Shown here: one piece after another, positions 36,523 to 48,703 of the stretch
Layout: the number at the start of each line of letters is the position of its first letter
Position numbering within the stretch: position 1 is the first letter of the stretch
DNA from: Sipunculus nudus
Lineage: Eukaryota; Annelida; Sipuncula; Golfingiida; Sipunculidae
NCBI GenBank assembly: GCA_026874595.1
Contig: CM049315.1
Coordinates: 68,147,916 to 68,211,915, forward strand
DNA: 64,000 nucleotides
Direction: 5' to 3'
Notes under the pieces: generated by a model
Databases searched by the model: none
Seen by the model: the letters and a program-made list of their open reading frames with translations, nothing else
Told to the model about the DNA's origin: nothing
Position numbers and translations under genes: made by a program

Positions 36523-38113
36523 AATAAATAATTTCAATAAATAAGGAGAAATTTATAATTTCATATTTATTTTACTGGTGATTATTACAAAATAAATTTT
36601 TTAGTTTTTGTAAAGAAAAAAAAAAAATATATATATATATATACATATAATATTATACATTCGATTCTTACAGAAATCACTGACACATTTTATGGTTTAA
36701 TAATGGCATTAAACACCTAGTCATTAACAATCCTGTTTTTTATGTGTAGAATTAAATGTAAGTGATTTAAAAGATATATTTTAGGTTTACAGAAATAAAT
36801 TGGTATATGTGTAATCTTATAAATGATATATTAAAGCGATGAAAGGGGGTACATTTTAGCCTTTATTAAAATGCTTTGCTTTTTTTATCTCAAGATTTTT
36901 TAGGTAAGAGTATTGTTCTAAATGAAATCCTTTAAAAATAATATTGAAATATAACTAGCAATCTGGTGTATATTTTGTAGCATTTTATCCATATCTCTTA
37001 AGGCTGGCTAGACCTTGCTATGCATGTGTACACTAGTATACTGAGAAGTATTAGCAAACATTCCTGGAATTTAATTTTTCGCTCATTTGGCCATATGTTT
37101 AATTAATTACATTTAGAAATACATCTTTTCATATAAATCTTAGGCCCATTTTGCATTATGAAATGGTTTCAGGGCACAATTGTCATGTATTACAGAGTAC
37201 AATATATACTTAGCACATTTAATTTATACAAATTTGAAAAAAGTAAATTATTCTTTCCTACCAAAAATGGATTTGCTGAAACATGGTATATACTGTGAAC
37301 TAAAAACCATAATTCTCCTGCCTGAGCAGAAAGTGAAATTAAATTATCAATCTTTTCTGTCCATCTGTCCTTCCATCTGTAAATATTTCATATTTCACAA
37401 TTTCATATGCAACACAGTTTCTTAAAAAAAAACCTTTTTTTAGGACATTCATGTCAGAGTATTATTTTGGTAACATATATTTGGTACTTGGTTATCATCA
37501 AATAACAGGGCCATTTCCTCTTAAGCTTTTCAAATGCTAATTATATATAAAAAACATTAACAATAGAAATAAGTATTTTTTTGCATTTGCTTAAATTTTA
37601 CAAAATTCAGCTGAGCGCCGTGTCCCATAGGTCCCTCACTGTTTTATGACGAATGACCGCTTGGTGACTGCAGACATGTAGTTTTAAATTGTTATCTGGT
37701 TATAAAAGCGGAAGGATATAGCTCGTTTCGTCTTATAGATCGTCTTGTCGATCTGTGTCGTTCGCTCAGGTCAGGCAAACGAATTCTAAATTTCATTAAA
37801 ACTAATCATATAGCACATTTGCCTATAAAATTTCAATTATACTTTGCATAAACTGGACCTCTGAGACTAAAAATTCTCAACAAAAACTTTAGTATTATTG
37901 ACACTCTCAGCACCATATTTTTAGGGAAGAATATAAACAGCATATATTTCTAGACTTAAGTAGTTTCTAAATTTTCTAACGTCACAGCCAAACACATCAG
38001 GGCACTGTCTCTCTCTGTTTTGGATGCAAGTCTCCCATTGCAAAACAAATCGAATTACTCTTATACTGTATATATTAACCCACAATTGCTCGAATCGCTA
38101 TAAATTTGATGAT

Positions 38114-38115
<2 letters not shown>
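35800..38115. other. AT-rich intergenic DNA
   Basis: No gene is supported. There is a (TC)n tract at 36489-36519 and a short (TA)n near 36629. At 37607-37645 lies a remnant of the right end of the hairpin repeat (CAGCTGAGCGCCGTGTCCCA). Confidence 0.55.
36489..36519. repeat. (TC)n microsatellite
   Basis: 31 bases of pure CT repeat. Confidence 0.97.

Positions 38116-38177
<62 letters not shown>
38116..38177. repeat. (TA)n tract split by element B
   Basis: A TA tract ends exactly at the left LTR boundary and resumes for about 15 bases after 44787. Confidence 0.95.
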
Positions 38178-38181
<4 letters not shown>

Positions 38182-38794
38182 ACAGGTGCTCTATTGTGTG
38201 ACATGGGCGTGGCTCGTGTTGTTGTTACATTCCGTATAGTAGAAGGTTCCCGGCTTAGGGTGTGAAGGTATATAAAGGTCTGTTTTTTAGAACCAGGGAC
38301 AGACAGCAGAGCAGATACCAGCGGGCGCAGAAGCGTGTGTCAGATTAAAGGATCTTATCCGACGAATGAGGCAATTATAGATATTTCAAGAACTTTCCTG
38401 GATTTTATACACTGGACTTCAGTTTATATTCTGTGTTGTTTCAAGAACTTTCCACTTGACTGTCATTCTCCGAGAGCTTACATTCAAAGGACTTATTTTG
38501 GTGACACTGTTGGTATTCAGGTATTGTACCATTATCTTTCTGTGTGATCGTATTGACTTGTTGTTATACCGCTGTTTCACTGTATAATTGTATTGTTTTA
38601 GTGTATTGTATTGTTAGGATTATTTTAGGAATAAATTATAGTTAATTGTTGTCAAAAAAACACTGACTCCTTTATTCAATCCCCTAGACATTTCCCGCTG
38701 CCTAGTGTTACAGAATCTGATTTCTTTTTTATCTCCATTACAAAATTTGTATTCATCACGCATACGTGATCTGTTTATATTAGGTTCCGTAACA
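38178..38794 (+). repeat. 5' LTR of element B
   Basis: 617 bp, TGTTAC...GTAACA. It shares nearly all its sequence with 44013-44787, which is longer. An AATAAA-containing segment (GGAATAAATTAT) lies near 38626. Confidence 0.92.
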
Positions 38795-38800
38795 TAAAAT

Positions 38801-38818
38801 TGGGGGCTCGTTCGGGAT
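38801..38818 (+). other. Primer binding site, tRNA-Pro type (element B)
   Basis: TGGGGGCTCGTTCGGGAT differs by one base from the classical tRNA-Pro primer site used by murine-type retroviruses. It starts six bases after the LTR. Confidence 0.85.
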
Positions 38819-38962
38819 GCTTAATAGTTTTCAAATTTATTAGGCCTTGACCTGGACACATTGTTTTATCATCCATTGTTTACAAGATGACATATTGTTT
38901 ACAGTACATTGTTTACAGGATTTATCTCAGTGGTTTTTTGTTATTGGTTTAACATCTTAACA

Positions 38963-40120
38963 TGGCAGATTTCAAACCTGAGACATTTGTTGACGATCCG
39001 GACCCTTATCAACTTGAATAGTTGTCAAAAGAACAATTGTTGCGTTTGGGACAACACTTAGGGCTAAGTGTGAAAAAAGCTTTGAGAAAGCCTGATATTA
39101 TTGATAAAATCATGCAAGATCTTATTAGCAAAGGTTTAATTGAAGAGACTGAAGTTGAACCATCAAAAAATGACAGCCTTGCTATGCAATTAGAATTTAA
39201 AAAGTTGGAAATGCAACAAGAGCTAGCATTTAAACAGTTAGAATTAGAAAAAGAGAGGGAAGAACAGTTAGAAAGAAAAAAAGAAAAAGAAAAAGAAATT
39301 GAGTTAAAACGACTGTAGTTAGAAAGACTTAAAGTAGTACGCAGTCTAAATGCTGCCCCAACTCAAAGTTTTGATGTTACTAAACACATTAGACTTGTCT
39401 CACCTTTTCGAGAAAAAGAGGTTGATAATATTTCTTACACTTTGAGAAGGTAGCTGAAAATTTAAAATGGCCTAAAGAAAATTGGACTATGCTGTTACAA
39501 AGTGTATTGACTGGCAAGGCCAGAGGAATTTTTACAGAGCTTTCAGTAGAAGCTGCTGCTGACTTTGACCTGGTAAAACGGTTAATCCTAAAAGGTTATG
39601 AGTTAGTTCCAGAGGCTTACCGCCAGAAATTCAGAAATTGGGAAAAGCGCAAAGAACAGACCTACGTAGAATTTGTTAGGACAAAAGAGCCGTTGTTTGA
39701 TCGCTGGTGAAGTTCTAAAAATGTAATGAAAGATTATGACAATTTGCGCCAGTTGATTTTGCTTAAAGAATTTAAGCGCTGCATTAATGCAGATGTTAAA
39801 GCATTTCTCGATGAGAAAAGTCCTGAAACACTTGTTATTGCTGCTCAATTAGCTGATGATTTTTCATTTACACACAAAATGTCCTTTACTAGCAAATCAA
39901 ATCAGTCATTCACAAATAAGAATGTAAAACAGTATGGTCAAAACAAGTTTACAGCGCAGTCACCCAGTACTAGTAGTCCTGATATTTCAGCAAAGCCCAT
40001 AGCTACACCTCAGTCCACGTCCACTGTGTCTAAGTCCAACAAAGACCAGGCATTTTCAAAGTAAATCTGTAATTACTGCAAGAAGGAAGGTCATCTAATA
40101 TCTGACTGCTGGAAACTTGC
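38963..40120 (+). mobile_element. Element B gag region (fossil)
   Basis: It starts MADFKPETFVDDPDPYQLE. A Lys/Glu-rich coiled coil and a SCAN-like capsid stretch (with YRQKFRNWEK near 39620) follow. A zinc knuckle CNYCKKEGHLISDC lies at about 40068-40109. Broken. Confidence 0.8.
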
Positions 40121-40639
40121 GAATAGACCAAATAGCAAACCTTCTTGTTTTGTTTCAAAATCTATGTACAGCATAGTACAAGGGCCAGGCTCTTTTCATT
40201 TTAAAAAGGGGTACAACTCCTCTGTTGACTCAAATAAAGAGTTTGATGCTTCGGAGGCCCAAGAGCCGTCTAAATCCAAAGAAGAATCCGTAGATTGCGG
40301 GGTAAAAACCTCAGTTGATTCCTGCGAGGAATTAAATAAGGCTAGGTCCTTTCAAGACTCCTGCGAGGAGTATTCTCTTAATGAGGCTATGTCCTTTTAT
40401 GACTCTTGCAAGAGTATTTCAAATGAGGCCAGGTCCTTTTATGACAAACAAAAGTTTGTTTCGAAAATTCCTCTGTTGACTCCCATGAGGAGTTTGGTAA
40501 GGATGTAGATTCCTTAGATGACTCTAAAACAGAGTTTATGACTGACACCTTCAATATCAGTTCTTTGTTTGACGAAGTTGAGGTAGTAGATTCCTCTCCT
40601 GACTCTGAAATGGAGTTATTTGAGCCATTTATACATGAT

Positions 40640-40930
40640 GGTTTTTTATTACTTTCGAGTAATTTTTCAGATTCTACCCCTATTAGAATTTTGAGGGACA
40701 CTGGTTCAGGCCAGACTCTCATGTTAGCAAACACTTTGCCATTTTGTTATAGGTCCTTTACTGGTGCACATGCACTTGTTCATGGTGTGTTTTCAGACAG
40801 GCACACTTCAGTTCCGTTTCACAGTATCCATTTAAAGTCAGATTTGATTTCTGAGAATATTACTGTGGGCATAAGAACCACTTTACCCTTTAAGGGAATT
40901 CAATTGCTACTAGGTAATGATGTTGCAGGT
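40640..40930 (+). mobile_element. Element B protease segment (fossil)
   Basis: ILRDTGSGQTLM near 40690 carries the D-T-G active site of retropepsins, and GIQLLLGNDVAG near 40900 fits the second conserved block. Confidence 0.8.
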
Positions 40931-41149
40931 GATAAAGTACAGCCTGTACCAATAGTGACAGAAAAGCCGTCACTTGATCAGGACACTGATCCGGAAAGTC
41001 AGGAAATTCCTGGTTTGTATCCTTTATGTGCTGTAACTAGATCTATGGCCAAGAAAAACACACATGAGGATAATGGTCCAGATAATAACACTCTGGGAGT
41101 CACTAGTGACTCGTCTAATGACTCGCCCGTACTGGATGCATCATTCTCA

Positions 41150-42300
41150 AGGTCAGAACTTGTCGCGGAACAGCATAAGGACCCTGATATTTCATGTTTG
41201 TTTCCCAGGGCAGTTTCTAAAGATAAGCTGTCACAGAACCCAGTTTGTTTCTATGTCAAAAATAGAGTGCTTATGCGTAAATGGCGACCACCTGATTTAT
41301 GCGCTGATGATGAGTGGGCCATCAAACATCAAATAGTAATGCCCAAAAGCTTTCGCAATGAAGTTCTAAGAATGGCACATGAGGCTCCTTTGTCTGGCCA
41401 TTTAGGTATAAATAAAACTTATCAGAAAGTTAGTACACACTTCTATTGAAAGATATGTACAATATTGTAAATCATGCCATACATGCCAGATGTTTAGGCA
41501 AGCCCAATCAAAATCCTCCTAAGGCCCCACTTAGGCCTATTCCTGCTTTCGAGGAACCATTCAGTAGGATTATTGTTGATTGTGTTGGACCACTGCCCAA
41601 AGCAAAATCTGGACAATTATGTGCGCATCTACCAGGCTCCCTGAGGCAATACCTTTGCGCAAAATTAATGCCAAAAGTGTTGTCAAAGCTCTGACCAAGT
41701 TTTTTTCACAACTTTTGGATTACCAAAATCCGTCCAGTCTGACCAAGGGTCTAATTTTCTGTCTGGCTTATTCCAACAAGTTATGCTTGAGCTAGGTATT
41801 AAATAGTAGAGCTCTTCGCCATACCATCCTGAAAGTCAGGGCGCCCTCGAGAGTTTTTACCAGACGAAGGAATCCACCTATTGCTGTTTGCTGTCAGAGA
41901 ATCCTTTCAAGAGTCCTTGGGTTTTAGTTCCTTTGAACTAGTTTTTGGACACTCCGTTCGAGGACCATTGAAACTACTTAAAGAAAAACTCTTGCGTGAA
42001 AATCCTGATTCTCTTAGTATACTCCAGTATGTCTCAGACTTTCGCACTAAACTGCACAATGCTTGTGAGATTGCAAAGTCAAATCTAAAATCTGCAAAAA
42101 GTAAAATGAAAACAGAGTATGACAAGCACACTGTAAGTAGGACGTTTGAGCCTGGTGAAAAGGTCTTTGCCTTACTTCCCATCCCTGGCAGACCTCTGCA
42201 AGATAGGTATTTTGGTCCTTACATTGTTGACAAGAAAGTCAGTGATTTAAATTACTTACTTTTGACACCAGATAGACGTAAAAAGAAATAACTGTGCCAT
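41150..42300 (+). mobile_element. Element B integrase region (fossil)
   Basis: A zinc-binding start with HEAPLSGHLGINKTYQKV near 41380 is followed by the core start VDCVGPLPKAKSG near 41575. The later SFELVFGHSVRGPL near 41940 and a GPYIVDKKVSDLNY-type tail (GPY motif) near 42215 are typical of Gypsy integrases. It lies upstream of RT. Confidence 0.88.
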
Positions 42301-42469
42301 GTTAACATGTTGAAACCATATTATAACAGAAATAGCACACCAGATGTTGTACAAAATGTTACTGCTGTAAATTGTGTAAAAACTGACCCTGAACCTAGTT
42401 AAAGTAGATACTGATTGTTAGTGTTATGTAGACATTCAGTGTGGTACAGTACCGTTAAAAAACTCAGAC

Positions 42470-43880
42470 GTGCTGAAAGACCTGGATACCAAACTGTCAC
42501 ACCTTACCGCACAACAACAACAAGACCTAAAGAACCTGCTATTGAATTATGAACATTTGTTTAGTGACATTCCAACGCGAACTAACATGTTGTGCCATGA
42601 CGTCGATGTTGGCGAGGCAAGCGCAGTCAAGCAACATCCATATAGACTGAATCCAGAAAAGCAGAAGTATCTACAGGATGAGATTCAATGTTTGCTGGAC
42701 TATGATTTTATTGAACCTTGTAATAGTAACTGGAGTTCACCATGTATTCTTGTGCCAAAACCTGATGGAAGTTACCGTATGTGCACAGATTATCGAAAAC
42801 TGAACTCTGTCACCAAGACTGACACGTTCCCGAATCCGAGCATCGATGATTGTATTGATAGAGTCGGTAGCTCCAGATATGTTTCCAAGTTTGACTTGTT
42901 AAAAGAATTCTGGCAAGTTCCGCTGACAGAACGAGCGAAAGAAGTGTCCGCATTTGTGACGCCACAAGGACTGTACCAGTATAAAGTTAAGCCGTTTGGC
43001 ATGAAGAACTCGCCAGCCACGTTCCAGCGGCTCATCCATATGGTTGTCAAGGACATTCAGGGCTGCGACGCATATATTGATGACCTTATCGTGTACAGCG
43101 ACACCTGGAAGAAACATCTGCAAATTCTTTGCGACCTCTTCGAAAGACTCAGTCTGATCGTCAACTCAGATCGTCAAATCGTGAAATCTAAGTTTTGTCA
43201 TGCACAAGTAACATTATTGGGTCATATTGTAGGGCAGGGTCAGGTAAAACCTGTTGATGCTAAGATAAGTGCTATTTCTGCATTTCCTAGACCAGAAAAC
43301 AAAAAGCAAATAATGCGTTTTCATGGTAGGTTGGGTACTTCAGGAAGTTTTGTACAAATTTTGCTGCTTTAGCTGAACCTTTGACTAATTTGTTAAAGAA
43401 GAAACAAAAGTTTGTATGGAATGTTCAGTGTGAATATGCATTTTAGAATTTGAAAGCCATTCTGCAAAGTTCACCAGTTTTAGCAGCTCCAGACTTTTCT
43501 GTACCTTTTAAGTTAGCTGTAGATGCTAGTGATAGTGCTGCTGGTGCTGTGTTGTTACAAGAAGGCAATGATGGCATAGGTCATCCTATTTGTTATTTCT
43601 CAAGAAAGTTTAATGCAAACCAGAAAAACTACTCCACTATTGAAAAAGAATGTTTGGCTTTGATTTTGGCGTTGCAACATTTTGAAGTTTATGTTACTTC
43701 ATCAGTCAGGCCTATCATTGTCTTCAGTGATCACAATCCCCTCACGTTCATGAACAAGTTGAAGTGTAAAATCAGAGAATGTTGAGATGGAATTTGTTCT
43801 TACAGGATTACAATCTTGATATCATACACATTAAAGGTAAAGACAATGCACTTGCTGATTGCTTATCGAGATGTTTATGA
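42470..43880 (+). mobile_element. Element B reverse transcriptase - RNase H region (fossil)
   Basis: RT blocks are clear: LVPKPDGSYRMCTDYRKLNS near 42755, FWQVPL near 42910, KPFGMKNSPATFQRL near 42990 and the catalytic AYIDDLIVYSD near 43070. RNase H follows with LAVDASDSAAGAVL near 43510, and the end motif ALADCLSR lies near 43850. Confidence 0.92.
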
Positions 43881-44012
43881 AATGTTGTAAAAATGATGTT
43901 TATGTGATGTTGTAGATAAGATGATTTTGAGATGTTGTAAAAATTTTAGTGGTTGTGATCGCAAAAAGAAAGTTTTCCGTGAAAACTTTCTTTTTTCTTA
44001 CAGGAGGGGGAG

Positions 44013-44787
44013 TGTTACAGGTGCTCTATTGTGTGACACGGGCGTCGCTCGTGTTGTTGTTACATTCCGTACTGGTTGAACTCTCGTTGTCATGTGGGCC
44101 TTGAGTTTTCACGCTTGGTCGCGGGTCACGTATTTAGCCTGGCATGTGTAGAGACACGCGGCTATGTCTTTTTAGAGAATTCCTGAAACGCCTGTTAACT
44201 GTGGAGTAGGGTAATTTGTAGACTGTTCGAGAAGTAGAAGGTTCCCGGCTTAGGGTGTGAAGGTATATAAAGGTCTGCTTTTTAGAACCAGGGGCAGACA
44301 GCAGAGCAGATACCAGCGGACGCAGAAGCGTGTGTCAGATTCTAAGATCTTATCCGACGAATGCGGCAATTATAGATATTTCAAGAACTTTCCTTGATTT
44401 TATACACTGAACTTCAGTTTACATTCTGTGTTGTTTCAAGAACTTTCCACTGGACTGTCATTCTCCGAGAGCTTACATTCAAAGGACTTATTTTGGTGAC
44501 ACTGTTGGTATTCAGGTATTGTACCATTATCTTTCTGTGTGATCGTATTGACTTGTTGCTATACCACTGTTTCACTGTATAATTGTATTGATTTAGTGTT
44601 TTGTATTGTTAGGATTGTTTTAGGAATAAATTATAGTTATTCGTTAACAAAAAGCCATCGACTTCTTTATTCATTCTCCTAGACATTTCCCGCTGCTTAG
44701 TGTAACAGAATCTGATTTTTTAAATCTCCATTACAAAATTTGTATTCATCACGCATACGTAATCTGTTTATATAAGGTTCCGTAACA
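44013..44787 (+). repeat. 3' LTR of element B
   Basis: 775 bp, preceded by the purine tract AGGAGGGGGAG. It ends GTAACA and is followed by the resumed TA tract. Confidence 0.92.
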
Positions 44788-44804
44788 ATATATATATATA
44801 AAGA

Positions 44805-45672
44805 CTGGTGTATGTTGTTTCATTGCATAATAATTCATATAATAACTTGTTTCCATCAGCTGCCAATGGCAGCGCTGCTAACAGGATCCCAAGCACGTTT
44901 TGTCCACAACCAACTGCGTCACTCAGGACAATCCCTGTGTATAGTAATACAGCGTAGTCTGTGTACGATATGATGTGCTAAGTTGCAGCAGCGGCGCCGT
45001 GCATTATCATTACACTGGCACGAGATTACTCCAGAAGCATAGAGGCGTCACTATCATCAACACACAACAGGCCCGCTCAGGCTGGATCGCGGGTCGCAAT
45101 GAAAGCACAGCGTCATCACTGCGTGTGAGAATAATTCTAAATTGCCTTGAGTTTGAATCAGGATGTTGGCATATGATCGAGGGCATACAGACATCGTGGT
45201 TGGAAACACCTAGACTGCGACAAGCGAGTTTGACTGGAATTTAAAAGGTAAATAAGTGATGTGGAAATTGGGTACGTGCAAAAAAAAAAAAGATATATAA
45301 TATTGGTCATTTACAGTCTGTAACGGTTTATGTTTTTGGCCTAATATCAGCAATAACTACAAGTGAAATGCACAGGGAGATTATAAAGGGATAAGAATCT
45401 GTAAACTATGTTAAGTGCAAATGAATATTGTAGATAACACATTTTAAAAAGGTCTTAATTTTCTTTGGCAGCATGGATCTTCAAAGCGATTCAGCATTTC
45501 TGTATTTAAATGTGTGGTTTGATTATATTGTCACAAAGCAAGTTGTAGTTGCATTAATGTTATCATGATTCTTGATCTTAGTTCGCATGGCCTTCCAAGG
45601 GCATGCAGGTAAATTATATGACTACTGGTTGTTAATTTCTCTTAATTAGTGCACTGGCCTAACCTAACCAAT
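44805..45672. other. Intergenic DNA
   Basis: Slightly GC-richer DNA between 44860 and 45240 contains an 89-codon open frame (44975-45244) with no recognisable domain or splice signals. No gene is called. Confidence 0.45.
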
Positions 45673-46050
45673 GAAGCAGTATGGTAACTGAATCATGTCT
45701 ATACTAACGGTTACTATGGCTGCTTTCCATCATGTGTATGCACAGGGAACAGGGTTTATGGTAAGTCCCACTCATTTGCAGGATTTAAATGTTACCTGTG
45801 AAGCAGTATGATAACTTAATCATGTCTATACTAACGGTTACTATGGCTGCTTTCCATTATGTGTATGCAAAGGGAACAGGGTTTATGGTAAGTCCCACTC
45901 ATTTGCAGGATTTAAATGTTACCAGTGAAGCAGTATGATAACTTAATCATGTCTATACTAACGGTTACTATGGCTGCTTTCCATCATGTGTTTGCACAGG
46001 GAACAGGGTAAGTCCGACTCATTTGCAGGATTTAAATGTTAGTAAAATCA
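45673..46050. repeat. Three-copy tandem repeat, 127-bp unit
   Basis: Copies start at 45673, 45800 and 45927, each with GAAGCAGTATG, then ACGGTTACTATGGCTGC, and CATTTGCAGGATTTAAATGT near the end. Copies are nearly identical. The repeat directly abuts the next array. Confidence 0.93.
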
Positions 46051-47270
46051 GATCAGTAAAGAGAGTCTGTGGTCAACAGAAGGAGAGTCAGTGGACATAA
46101 TTAAATGAGTAGCGTGAGGACACAGAAGTCAGCAGAAGGAGAGTCAATGGATATAATTGCATGAATAGCGTGAGGAGACAGTAGTCAGCAGAAAGAGAGT
46201 CAGTGGACATAATTACATGAATAGCGTGAGGAGACAGTAGTCAGCAGAAAGAGATCGAGTCAGTGGACATAATTGCATGAGTAGCGTGAGGAGACAGTAG
46301 TCAGCAGAAAGAGATTGAGTCAGTGGACATAATTGCATGAATAGCGTGAGGAGACAGTAGCCAGCAGAAAGAGATCGAGTTAGTGAACATAATTGAATGA
46401 GTAGCGTGAGGAGAGAGTAGTCAGCAAAAGGAAAGTCAGTGGACATAATTAAATGAGTAGCATGAGGAGACAGTAGTCAACAGAAAGAGATCGAGTCAGT
46501 GGACATAATTGCATGAGTAGCGTGAGGAGACAGTAGTCAGCAGAAAGAGATCGAGTCAGTGGATATAATTGCATGAATAGCGTAAGGAGACAGTAGTCAG
46601 CAGAAAGAGATTGAGTCAGTGGACATAATTGCACGAATAGCGTGAGGAGACAGTAGTCAGCAGAAAGAGAGTCAGTGGACATAATTACATGAATAGCGTG
46701 AGGAGACAGTAGTCAGCAGAAAGAGATCGAGTCAGAGGACATAATTGCATGAGTAGCGTGAGGAGACAGTAGTCAGCAGAAGGAAAGCCAGTGGACATAA
46801 TTACATGAATAGCGTGAGGAGACAGTAGTCAGCAGAAAGAGAGTCAGTGAACATAATTGCATGAATAGCGTGAGGAGAGAGTAGTCAGCAGAAGGAGAGT
46901 CAGTGGACATAATTGCATAATAGCGTGAGGAGACAGTAGTCAGCAGAAAGACAATCAGTGGACATAATTGCATGATTAGCGTGAGGAGACAGTAGTCAGC
47001 AGAAAGAGATCGAGTTAGTGGACATAATTGCATGAGTAGCGTTAGGAGAGAGTAGTCAGCAGAGGGAGAGTCAGTGGACATAATTGCAAGAATAGCGTGA
47101 GGAGACAGCAGTCAGCAGAAAGAGATCGAGTCAGTGGACATAATTGTATGAGTAGTGCGAGGAGAGAGTAGTCAGCAGAAAGAGAGTCAGTGGGAATAAT
47201 TGTATGAGTAGCCTGAGGAGACAGTAGTCAACAGAACGAGAGTAAGTGGACATTGCATGAGTAGCATAGG
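46051..47270. repeat. Minisatellite, 55- to 60-bp unit, about 21 copies
   Basis: The units contain GTCAGTGGACATAATT, then AGCGTGAGGAGACAGTAG and TCAGCAGAAAGAG. Two length classes alternate, with GAGAGTCAGTGG or GAGATCGAGTCAGTGG at the join. Where 60-bp units are adjacent, the minus strand stays open and reads a 20-residue repeat around LSADYCLLTL. One or two detached, decayed units lie at about 47845-47930. Confidence 0.93.
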
Positions 47271-48129
47271 CGTGGGAACATCTTTTTAGTGAGTGTGTGT
47301 GTGTGGGGGGGGGGGGGGAATATATAATATCGACCAAAGGGCTATAGTTCTCCGGAAGGTTGGTCCGCTCCATGTGTAATAACCAGAAACATTTCTGCAC
47401 AAAATTATGCATATGGACCTTTTTGTTAGTCTGGTTCGAGTCTGTTGTTAATTTCAAGTATGTGGGTTGCAGTACAGTTGAACATTTCAGTTCTGCACCT
47501 CACATCAAACAACCCAAACACTACCTGCCGTAAATACATTTTCAATCAGAAACCAATGTGGATGCGTATTTAACACCGCGCGTGTCTATTTCACACGGCC
47601 CCGTGTATGTCAATTTAAAATCGACCCGCATAATTGCAATTTCAAAAACCGACTCGCATAGGTATCGATTTCAAGCAAACTCATGTATATTTCAATTTCA
47701 AATGATGATGAATTCAAAGAAAAATGGTTAATTCCATCTTCTGAAACCAAAGGTAAAATGTCTGTCATTGCTTTTTTAAAAATGAAACCGTTACATAAGA
47801 CCAACTTTACAATCCCCCCCCAAACACAAATTGCGTAGACACAAATTGAGGAGAAAGTAGTCATCAGAATGAGAGTCAGTGGACATTGCATGAGCAGCGT
47901 GAAGTCGGCAGAAGAGATAGGGTGAGTGGAACACTTAGAAAACCATACTCAGTAAGAATCATCTTCGCCAACTGTTTATAAGTGTAAAGCCCAAAATAGA
48001 CTCAAGGTGTCATTCCATTTGTGCGTATGCAGTATATATGCATATAAACTAAGTTATATTTAGATAGCGCGCTCCACCTCTGTTTACACGTACGAAGCAC
48101 AAATGTAGGCCACGCTAAAGGCTGGCTTG
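47271..48129. other. Intergenic DNA with detached minisatellite units
   Basis: A (GT)n-G14 run lies at about 47291-47318. Two decayed copies of the neighbouring unit lie near 47845-47930. No gene is seen. Confidence 0.5.
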
Positions 48130-48148
48130 CTCAATGCAATGCAATGCT

Positions 48149-48546
48149 TCAAGTCCTTTTCGTCACTGGACATGCACAGTTGAGAAGGTCAGTGATCTTC
48201 GCCCTGCCTGGGTCGTTAGACGTTCCAGAATAATCTGGAAATCCCGTGATGTTATTCATAGTTGGAAAGTCCGCTCTGTCGCAGTGGTCGATGACGGTAA
48301 TGCTGGAACTAGTGTATCCTGTAGACTGCAGACCAGTTGCACTGGAGTTGTGCTGTAAACCTCTAGTAATTTGAATGTCTATAGGGATGGATCGCTGCTG
48401 CACTGTGTTGATCTCCGCGGTCTTCGGGTGTACACTGGTCATGGTTGGCTGGAGAACTTCAATGAATGTTTCTTCTTCTTATTCGGGAGCAAAAGTCATT
48501 ATTTCGCAGCTGGTGGTCGTGAATAACTGATTGTTGTTGGTATTAG
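48149..48546 (-). mobile_element. LINE ORF1 fossil, C-terminal part
   Basis: This is the minus-strand continuation of the ORF1 piece at 50007-50800, on the other side of the inserted hAT-like element. It is Ser/Thr/Asn-rich (for example ITRGLQHNSSATG) and ends near 48149. It has low sequence identity to anything I know; the call rests on its position and shared coding strand. Confidence 0.5.
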
Positions 48547-48551
48547 GGCCT

Positions 48552-48634
48552 CAGTGGCGTATCCAGGATTTGAAAAAAGAGGGGGCGCAGGTCTAAAGTC
48601 GGGAAAGGGGGCGGTTCTGCGTCTTTTAGACATG

Positions 48635-48703
<69 letters not shown>

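Larger units (their letters stand above)
38178..44787 (+). mobile_element. LTR retrotransposon B (Gmr1-like order)
   Basis: LTRs at 38178-38794 (617 bp) and 44013-44787 (775 bp) begin TGTTAC and end GTAACA. The flanking ATAT on both sides is consistent with a 4-bp target duplication in a TA tract. A primer site TGGGGGCTCGTTCGGGAT at 38801-38818 matches the tRNA-Pro site of many retroviruses at 17 of 18 bases. A purine tract precedes the right LTR. Parts in order: gag, protease, integrase, reverse transcriptase, RNase H; integrase before RT is not the standard Gypsy order. It is broken, with about ten interruptions. The aligned LTR parts differ by about 4-5%, so it is fairly young. Confidence 0.92.

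Noticed and set aside
44975-45244. 89-codon plus-strand open frame
   Set aside because: No homology or gene signals recognised; the frame is short and the other frames are similarly open.
47400-47450. B-box-like GGTTCGAGTCT as part of a tRNA gene
   Set aside because: No A-box, acceptor stem pairing or cloverleaf could be found upstream.
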